Source: Allacma fusca (Eukaryota > Arthropoda > Collembola > Symphypleona > Sminthuridae). From it: DNA of 64,000 nt. This document shows positions 55,908 through 64,000 of this stretch, in pieces. The position numbers were made by a program, and so were the translations under genes. The stretch spans positions 29,636,001 through 29,700,000 of the forward strand of contig OX359246.1 in NCBI GenBank assembly GCA_947179485.1. Reading direction: 5' to 3'. The notes below the pieces were generated by a model. The model was not told the origin of the DNA and did no database searches. It saw only the letters and a program-made list of their open reading frames with translations. Each line of letters begins with the position of its first letter. The first letter of the stretch is position 1.

Positions 55908-57993
55908 TTAGTACAAACAAGTTGATACTTTGTCATATTTAGCCAATAATATACTTGAAATGCACTTTCCCCCGATGATGACGACAACTGCAGAAATAAT
56001 TACCGAACATCCAATAATACTGTAAACAAGAAATTAGGTAATTTAAACGATTGAAGTTAATAAAACAGATTATAAGTAGTTATTAAAATGGGCTCCATTC
56101 ATTCTCCTTGCTCATGTGAAATAGAGACCTATCAAATAGTCATTTCCGTTGGCAACAAATTTTCTTCCAGATTTTCTACAATCATTCATTTAGTTTAGTT
56201 TAGTAAACATTTGCATTCACAGGTCATAAGGCCACGAAACACAGTTGGAACTACATACATGGTATCTGTATTCTACGGTAAGATGGTAGGCTGGTACAAA
56301 ACAAAAAATCTTCGCAGGAACTTTAGGGTGTTGTTAAAGTAAAACAAAATCGTTCTTTCAGACAACTTTGAAATATTGATTATTCCGAACTGTGAACGCA
56401 AAATTTATACCCACACCGAACCTAACTATAGTAACTATAGATATGTAAATGATCATGCTTCTCTGGTCTTAGTTTTAGGGTAAAGCTGGCGTAATACATA
56501 TATAGTAATGTGATAAAACAATTTGCGGAACTTAAGCCATAACAGTTGAGATTCTTAGTATTGGTCAACAAATTTAGTATTAAATAGCTTCCAAGAAAAT
56601 TTGCTGAAAAACTAGGAGCATGAATATTTGATGAGCCACTTCTTTATATTTGGATTTATAAGAAAGCTGTAGTATTTTTAAGGTTCAAAAGTATTTTTAG
56701 GTACTCACCTCCAGTTATCTGGTCTCACTCCGTGGATCAAGAATGCAAGAAAAATACTAAAACTGATCTCGGAAGCTCTAACGGAAGAAACAGTTCCAGC
56801 TTTTTCAAATTTTAAACCCAAAATTACAAGCATTTCTCCTAAAAAGGCTCCACCCGCAACATACAAGGATATTAGGAATATCTGAAATGTTATGATGGGT
56901 AAGGGCAGTCCAAATAAAACCTTTGATATAACAAGGCTTTGAACCATTCCCAAAACTCCATAAACGAGGAGCATTAGTGCAAAATTCACTTCCCGCATGC
57001 TTCGTGTAACGATCACGATGGAAGTATCACAAAGTAGAATTCCTACTGCAAAAGCAGCTCCGGTCTGTAATAATAATTTAAAAATTTACGGTCATTATTT
57101 CTATTGGACCATGGAAAGTGAAAGTACCATTTCGTAACCAGTAATAAAGTAATTATACCAAAGTAAAGGAGTCGAATCTTTCCCCACCGAAAAGTAAAGG
57201 AGGCTCGGCAATAGCAACAACCCCAACCAAAGTTAATAAAGCCGACGAGACGGAAATCAAGCCAATTTTCTCTCCCAACAAGAAATGAGCCATGACTGTC
57301 ACAAAGACAGGAGAACTGTGGTAAATAACGTAAGAATCAGCGATGGTCCAGTATCGCAAAATAAAGATTCGCAATATGTCCGATGCGGCTACCAACAAGC
57401 TTTTTCCCTGCGCTCAATAATTTTTTTAAATTTAGCTTTGCCTAAATGTGCTCAATTATTTATTTTTAAATCCTTTTCGTTTTGGAAGATAACTGACAAT
57501 TATTTAGTAATTATTGCGAATAGTTCCTTACCACTAAGCCCAGAAGGTTTTTCCAATTTTTCCGTATAGGCCAAACGGCATCGAAAACGGACTTCGTTCC
57601 CTTCCCCACCCTCGATTCGTTTCGACAAGGAGACAACTCCAAACAAATTAAAATGACTATTGAGGAAATAGTAATCCCCATGTATTTCAAAAGTGAATAA
57701 CTTCCCGGGCCGAAGACTTGTCGTCTGATAGTGTCGCTGGCGTAGCTATCACATGAAAATATCAAGCCGGCGAGCAGTGTGAGAATGATTCCTTCATATT
57801 CTCTAACGAATCCTATTTTCTTCGATTTTTCGAGAGGGCTTTCTTCAGACTTGCAATAATTAGATAGCTTCCCTGAATTTGCCTGTCTCTCCTCCAAATC
57901 TTCATCTTCCGTAAGATCGTCCATTTCAAATTCGCAGTTACTTACATTTTGGTTCACTTGAGCGTTCCTCATTGGGCCAGGTCTTGGATCCAT
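55908..57993 (-). CDS. SLC35G-type EamA/DMT membrane transporter, gene 1
   Basis: Four exons: 57993-57532 (ATG), 57407-57159, 57064-56709, 56019-55908 (TAA), about 392 residues with consistent phases. An acidic cytosolic N-terminus of about 65 residues precedes around ten hydrophobic helices in two EamA-like halves. The first half includes YEGIILTLLAGLIFS and ends in WKNLLGLVGKSLLVAASDILR. HSSPVFVTVMAHFLLGEKIG and LLTLVGVVAIAEPPLLFG are the classic EamA signature of SLC35G/solute-carrier-35-like proteins. The second half includes CDTSIVIVTRSMREV and AFLGEMLVILGLKFEKAGTV. The substrate of SLC35G members is not established. It is paralogous to the gene at 59572-61473, with the same intron positions and a 249-nt second exon in both. 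The last intron (about 690 bp) is longer than the others. Confidence 0.85.
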
Positions 57994-59571
57994 ATCTGTA
58001 TAATTAGTTGAAACTCACTGATCATCCCCCTGGATGAAGTTTCGTAACGCCCAATTTTATTCCAAATTTTAAACAGTAATAAATATATAAATTGTATACA
58101 CAGGACTGGAGTTCAGATCTATATTCCGTGACATATTGGAAGCAATCTGAGAACATGATTTAATTGGCCCTTCCATCAAGCACGTGCCTATAAGCCAGGT
58201 GAGTTATGTTTGTTTGTTTCTTTTGAAGCACATTTTTTCTGTCTAAATTCTATTAGAATAATCCAATCGTAGAGGCCAGGTACATCAATATTATACATTT
58301 TTGATTCAGGTGTATGACATTTTGAACAGATGTTTTTAGGAATATCTTAAATGCATAATAGAAGAAAAGTTTTAAGTGCTGCTGGATATACTAAATGAAC
58401 ATTTTCGACATGGAATGGAACTCATAATCCTTGAAAGCCTTCTGTGATATTGCATTAGATCAGGGTTTCCTCAGGATAATTTGTTTGAAATGTAAAACCT
58501 GAGACTGGTGAAAGGGAAGTGTGGGAAAGCAGAAAACAATGTGATTGTGTTCGTATAGATGTAAGTTATGTACAGACATGTGTTGAGTAACCTTCAAAGG
58601 CTACAGAATTTCCGAAGGAAAAAGAATAGATACTTAAATCATACGGAAATAACCCAATCTCTTCTGGCCCAGTGTACAATCACTGCATTAATTTAAATAC
58701 GATTTAAAATTAAACAGATAAATTTGATAGTATCGTCCTGAAATCCATGAATAACTATTAAAATGTGTGACGACAAGTCTGAAACTCAAAACAGAGATCT
58801 GCTTTACCCCGTAACCTTCCTTATTGACCTGGAATCATTGAAGGTCGAACCCTTTGTAATATTATTTTCATTGCAACAAATAATACTGGAAATAATCTTG
58901 AGCTCAGACCTAAAAGTTGGATTTCTGGTGATTTCGGTTTTAATTACAAAATAAATATTTATTTTTGTCTCATGAAATTGTTAAACAAACTATCACATAC
59001 TGCTGGAATTGGGGAGGATCACTATAAACGGTTTAAGAAGAAAACAAAAATCCCTAAACTGAAGGTACACTTCTGGTCCTATGATTTCCAATTTTAATCC
59101 TCTCAAGTTTCATTATTAAAACTATGTGGAACGAAAAACTCACAATGGATCCCAATTTACTACAATTTACACAATATTTAGCAAATAGTCAAAGTAATAG
59201 GAATAACAAAACAAAATCTTAAGATCTAAATGTGATACAGATGAGGAAACGTTTTCCAGGGGCTAAGTGTATCTTCTCCGATGGGATAATAAAAATGACC
59301 CGAGAGTATTTCACACGCAGATAAGTTATTTACATAAAACTACAATATAAATGTAAAGTCAATGCAGAGGTAAAGTCGAGACAGGGAAACGGAAAACGCA
59401 CTCACAATCCGAATGGATCTCTCACACAATAAAACCTCTGAAAAAAATCATATATTTTATAACCAGGAAGTCTACGACTAGTACATTTACGTCAATCATG
59501 TATAAAAAAACAGGGAAATCATTTCCAATTCTTATAGTAGATATGTCACCAATGGCCCTGTTAAATATCCC
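57994..59571. other. Spacer between the two transporter genes
   Basis: AT-rich. An open frame at 58763-58954 (+) has no recognisable features. No other gene or repeat seen. Confidence 0.4.
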
Positions 59572-61473
59572 TTAAAATAAAATCCAACAGAAAAATCGAC
59601 GACATCCACTTTCTTTAGGTAACGTCGATATCCATTTTCGAAGGGCTGTTATCACAACTCCAGCGAAGACCACTGAGCCTCCGATCGCACTAAAATAAAA
59701 TTAATAGAATAAAATTTCAAATTGATTATCACATGCACATAGATAGGAAGTTAACATTATGCAGCGTGGTTTTTCTTACTGTAAGAGTGCCCTCACACAC
59801 TCTCACCATGTAAAACACCATGAGAATCGGCAACTCTTATTAATGGTAAAATTAAGATTGTGCAAATGTCTCAAACTGCCCCAAAACTCACCTCCAAGTA
59901 TTAGGCTTAACTCCAAGGACGATAAATTGGAGTATGAAACCAAAAACAACATCACAAGTCCTAATTAAAGAAACAGGTCCAGCTTGTTCAAATTTCAGCG
60001 CTAGGATTATAGACATTTGTCCCAAAAAGGAGAGGCCCGCCACCCCAAAGAGCATCATTGAATCATAAGTTTCAGTGGGCCAAGTGAAACCATTTGAGAA
60101 TCTTGAAATCACAAAGGCCTGGATCATCCCAATGATACCAAAAACAACCAACATCAGGGCAAATTGAACCTCTCGAATTTTCCTCGTAATTATTGTCATG
60201 CAAGCCGAGCACACGAGAGATCCCACAGCAAATCCGGTCCCAATCTATGAAAAAATAACTCACGTGTAATCAAATTGTTCAAGTAATTGCCCCAGCTCTG
60301 TACTACTATCTACTCCTACCCTATTTGTTTTTTAAACCTCTCCGTACATCCTCCCAGCACCAGCACACGGTAGCAAGCACAAACAAAACACGTGAGGCAT
60401 TATAATTAATACTGATCCCTACAAATGCATGTTTGTTTACTCATTCATTGCAATAAAACAAATTCACTTGGGAGTTTTTGCGAATATGCACACCCTCCAC
60501 GAATTGTGCGGATGGGACGGAGAAGCAGAGGAATAATAAAATAATAAAATATCGCACGCTATTTTTTGCTGACATGGATTTTCACTTACTAATGTGTCGT
60601 GATCGAAGCCCTCCTTCCCCGTCAGCATGGGGGGCTGGGTGATGACTACAACTCCGCACAATGTGAAAACAGCCGTCAGGATTGGAACAAGGCCAGTTTT
60701 CTCTCCTAAGAAAAAATGTGCCAGGATTGTTACCAGGACTGGGGAACTGTAGGAAATGACGGAAGCGTCTCCGATGGTCATGTGCTCCACGGCAAAGTAT
60801 CTCAGGATGACTGATGACCCTCCCAAAATCCCTCTTGCCTGGAAACATAAAACATAAGTAACCCATGCTAAAAAATTTATACAGCAAGCAATATTTCCGA
60901 CTTACAATTAGTCATTATTACATTAAAAAAATTTCTTGCGGTTAAAAATAAATATAAATTTGAATGAAAAATTACCAGCAATCCGACAACGTTTTTCCAA
61001 TTGTCATTTTTATTCAGAGGCCAGACTGTATCAAAAACCGACCCATTTTTCTTCTCATTCTTTGAGGTCCCCCTGCAACACTCAAAATACATAAGGATAG
61101 GGATTGAGGGAAGTGTGATCCCTGCATATCTCCAGAAAGAAGAATCATCCGCACTGAACCCATAAGGCTGTAACATTTTGACCAGGAGGATGACCAACGA
61201 AAAAAGTAAACTCGCTGCGAGGGTTAATGTCATCCCGCCATATTGTCTCAAAAAACTTTTCTCATCCTTCCCCTCAGATTTCTCCCCCTCCTTAGTTTTA
61301 CTATTCTCAGGCTTTTGGGCCTGCCCTCCCTCCAGGTCCTTCTCCAGAGCCGGGTTATCAATCCCGAACTTCTCACTTTTCCCATCCTGGTAGAGGCTCG
61401 TGGTAGAGTTGAAATTTGAGTCGAACTCCTTCTCAAAAGAAGCGTTGATAGGGATGGGGTGGGATGCGGCCAT
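59572..61473 (-). CDS. SLC35G-type EamA/DMT membrane transporter, gene 2
   Basis: Four exons: 61473-60976 (ATG), 60838-60590, 60244-59892, 59689-59572 (TAA), about 405 residues, all phases consistent. A hydrophilic N-terminus of about 75 residues rich in Lys/Glu (KTKEGEKSEGKDEK) precedes two EamA halves. Signature segments: GGMTLTLAASLLFSLVILLVK, YSSPVLVTILAHFFLGEKTG, FTLCGVVVITQPPMLTG, MTIITRKIREVQFALMLVVF, and FLGQMSIILALKFEQAGPV. As a drug/metabolite-transporter fold protein it should sit in a cell membrane with about ten helices. Exon-exon junctions match gene 1 exactly, so the pair arose by tandem duplication; sequence divergence is substantial, so the event is not recent. Confidence 0.87.
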
Positions 61474-61479
61474 GATTCC

Positions 61480-63305
61480 ACAAATGGATACTTCTAGCTC
61501 TAGTGTTCACACACAAACACAACAAAAAAAAACAACAAGAGAAAACACTTTTTAGTACTCTCCGTTTCAACAGCTTACTGTCAACTGCCTAAGAATCTCC
61601 TCTGGACTTGTCAAGAATGCCTTTTGAGGGATTTTAATAAGAAAGCTGAAAGTTGAGTTGAGCCTCTGGACCCTTTAAAAATAAAGAACCTTAGTCTACT
61701 TAATAGGAAAGACTGTTTCAAGAGAAAAAGGCTCCTGGATCCTTGACCGTCATAATTGGAGTGAGCTGATGAGTGATTTAGGTTTAGGAGTTTTAAGCCG
61801 TTGTAAGTTTGTACTTTATACTTACAATTAGAAAACTCTACTACGTCAATATCCAATTCTGACGAACACGCTCTTGTTTAGAAATCAAATGTTCACACAC
61901 ACACAATTGTACCACACACATACACTCACATATATGTAACTATCTATGGGTAGTCAATTATGATCCCCTCCTGAATAATATTATTACCCTCAATGGAGTC
62001 CAAATAAAGAGCTGTCAGTGACGGAGCCCAAACAAACAACCATGTCCTTTGTATATAAAGGGACTCAATTCTATGTATTCCTCTGACTCTATAAAAGCAA
62101 GTACATATGTAAATACATATACCTTCGCAAGCACTAGAATACTACTACTACATACTATTACTAACAATAATGGATGATTACAGGAAAGCAATTTATAAAT
62201 CACAGCTCAACATAATTACGTGACTAGTCTGATTACAACTACCAAGTAACAATTAGAATTTCAAGTGAGTCGAATTTATTGAATTTTGTTCAGAAAAATA
62301 CGCTTTTAGCTCCATAGGACGAAAATGTCAATTCCCCTGAACAATAGTGGTAGAGAAGGCTCTCGTGACCTTGATGAGTTGTAAAAATCATGATGAGTAA
62401 AATTCCCAATCTATTTATCCCCAATAAATAATTTTACACGTATGACAACTTCCTTCTCTTCCAAAAATACAAGTTGTATTTTCCTAAAATTCCCCAACAA
62501 TTCACTTGACTATATAGGTGCGATTTTCCTTGATGCAAAAGTAGTATGTTCACCTGTCCAGATGAGTTAGTTCAAACTGGTTTTTGGGTATGTTGTAGGT
62601 ATATATATATTTTATTGGCTTATTTCCCTGAGGAAGTTTTTTCCAGAGGAGACCTTTGACTTGCAAATGACGTGACAGTGTGGGACCCCACCGTGACAAT
62701 GACACAATAAACAAGATAATTGTCGTATTTTAAATACTAGACTCTGCACGTGTGTGCTGTGCTACCAGACAGGATTTTAAATGAGTTTAATTTTAAAACT
62801 CTTCAAAAATCCCTTAGCGAGCAAGTTCAAGGGGGGATCACAGAAAAGAATGTGGAGTCATTCCAGTAGATATATAATACACACGTGTATATGTTATGAG
62901 TATATAAACAGAATCCTGGAAACGTCAATGAGAAGGAAAGACTCAATGAGTAGGGAGAAGGGAATAGAATGAAAGCCGGATTTTCCCATAAAATTATCCA
63001 ATTTATCTGTAATCGGAATTAACTTTTACAGTCTCCTCTTTATATATATATGGGATTTTTTTATGTAAGGAATACATTGAGAGTCCCATGGACTGGGGCA
63101 ATGTGCATATATGCTTGTGAGTCCCTCCAATACTGTATGATTCATAATCATGTGTGTGTGTGTTTTCCTATGGGATATTTTATAACACCTGGGGAGAGTG
63201 TGACAGGGACTAGTGTTTTGCTGGGCTGTAAAAATATTATTAAAAAAATGATGAGGCAGTAAAAATGCTCAAGATACGCTTTGATTTCTATCATTTTCTC
63301 CAGGA
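61480..63305. other. Intergenic, nothing firm
   Basis: 5' flank of transporter gene 2 and AT-rich spacer. A short CA run lies at about 61893-61904. Open frames at 61611-61856, 62015-62203 and 62781-62972 show no family resemblance. Confidence 0.4.
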
Positions 63306-63647
63306 ATGAACATTAAAAAATTAGCATGTATTTTATTACTGTGGATGATCATCCACGTGAAGAGTCTCTGTCGGAGATGGGGATATTATATAAAAGTAAG
63401 GTCACTTTGTGTTTTTAATGCTGGGATCTTTGAATAATGAGTCCGATGGGAATTCCGCTTGTGTAACAAATTTGTTTACATGTATTTTTTTTATGGATTG
63501 ACTCTATTCCCCCTTCAGTCATGGAGAGCTAGCATGATCACTCATGAGGCAAAACCCTGGTCCTATGTATTTAAATGCACGAATGCAATCCTAATTGACA
63601 TTTGCTTTGTTGTGGAGAAAATCAAGTCATTATGTTCGCATTATTAG
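63306..63647 (+). CDS. Candidate two-exon small secreted protein
   Basis: Exon 1 (63306-63395) starts at ATG and encodes MNIKKLACILLLWMIIHV, a good signal-peptide shape, ending at donor AAA|GTAAGG in phase 0. Exon 2 (63519-63647) follows acceptor CCCCCTTCAG and reads SWRASMITHEAKPWSYVF to a TAG stop. The product would be 72 residues. An overlapping open frame in another phase (63602-63952) might be the real continuation. No family was recognised. Splice signals and a leader peptide are the only support. Confidence 0.35.
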
Positions 63648-64000
63648 AGATTTGGTTACGGATTTTTTTTTTTGAGGTAACCAGACATATTGTATGTGGT
63701 TTTGGAGTCATCAGTACTTACACCAGAATAATTCTCAAGTTCCCACACACGCTCATGTTTTTTCTGATTGATTCTGAGAGAAACTTTACCCCTGACCAGG
63801 CCTCTGTGATAGGTTGGAATCAACTGTCGGGGTTTATCAAAGCCATGGTCTATTCGAGATTTTTTTTTTATTCTCTGCCCCTGCATTCTATAGATAATTG
63901 TTACCCACGGTTTGCTGAGGGGACACATGGTTGGGCAAATATCCTGTCATGAGTCACAATCTGGATTAACGTCAGAGTCAGGATAGTAACATGACCTTAA
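63648..64000. other. Window end, status unclear
   Basis: An open frame of 116 codons (63602-63952, +) runs through here with hydrophobic patches (IWLRIFFFEV; SGFIKAMVYSRFFFYSLP). It lacks recognisable motifs. It could belong to an exon of a gene starting at 63306 or be chance. Confidence 0.2.

Overview
This 64 kb window is AT-rich eukaryotic genomic DNA: genes have GT-AG introns, intergenic DNA is long and repeat-laden, and there is no bacterial gene packing. Two single-exon ionotropic-receptor (IR) chemoreceptors, an ARL6/BBS3 GTPase, a ceramide-synthase-like gene and SLC35G-type transporters indicate an invertebrate, most likely an arthropod. Expanded intronless IRs and the TE load would fit a springtail, but that is a guess.

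Layout. 1-18.5 kb has no confident gene (one weak candidate near 5 kb). It holds DNA-transposon debris, a fold-back element (804-1364), a 290-bp tandem duplication (7263-7843), and three non-autonomous elements with perfect 8-bp target-site duplications (11635-12520, 15366-16015, 16481-17463). 18.5-27.5 kb is the first gene cluster: an intact IR gene (+), a ceramide-synthase-like gene (+) that has lost its catalytic histidines, and two tandem genes (-) for small secreted single-C2-domain proteins with the same exon plan. 28.6-31 kb holds a fourth hAT-like element with an 8-bp TSD and a 36-bp minisatellite. 32.8-36.2 kb carries ARL6 (+, three exons) tail-to-tail with a second intronless IR (-).

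37.65-55.24 kb is bounded by short inverted repeats sharing a GTCCCGGAA word, and may be one very large or nested element. Inside it, on the minus strand, is a 12-exon gene whose splice phases all agree. It encodes about 1,240 residues: a PHD finger, a zinc-binding region, a DDE-type transposase-like core and a C-terminal USP/C19-like cysteine-peptidase module. Directly upstream of its first exon lies a 5.3-kb satellite array with a 164-bp monomer, ordered into a 656-bp (4 x 164) higher-order repeat; one monomer class carries a motif one base away from a CENP-B-box core.

55.9-61.5 kb holds two tandem SLC35G/EamA-type transporter genes (-) with matching exon structure. The last 2.5 kb has one weak two-exon candidate.

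The host genes are not an operon. The themes are tandem duplication (C2 pair, SLC35G pair), sensory functions (IRs; ARL6 serves the primary cilium in animals), and DNA transposons of hAT type whose ends are packed with element-specific short words. All exon models were built by eye from splice signals, reading frame and family resemblance; no transcript or database evidence was available.
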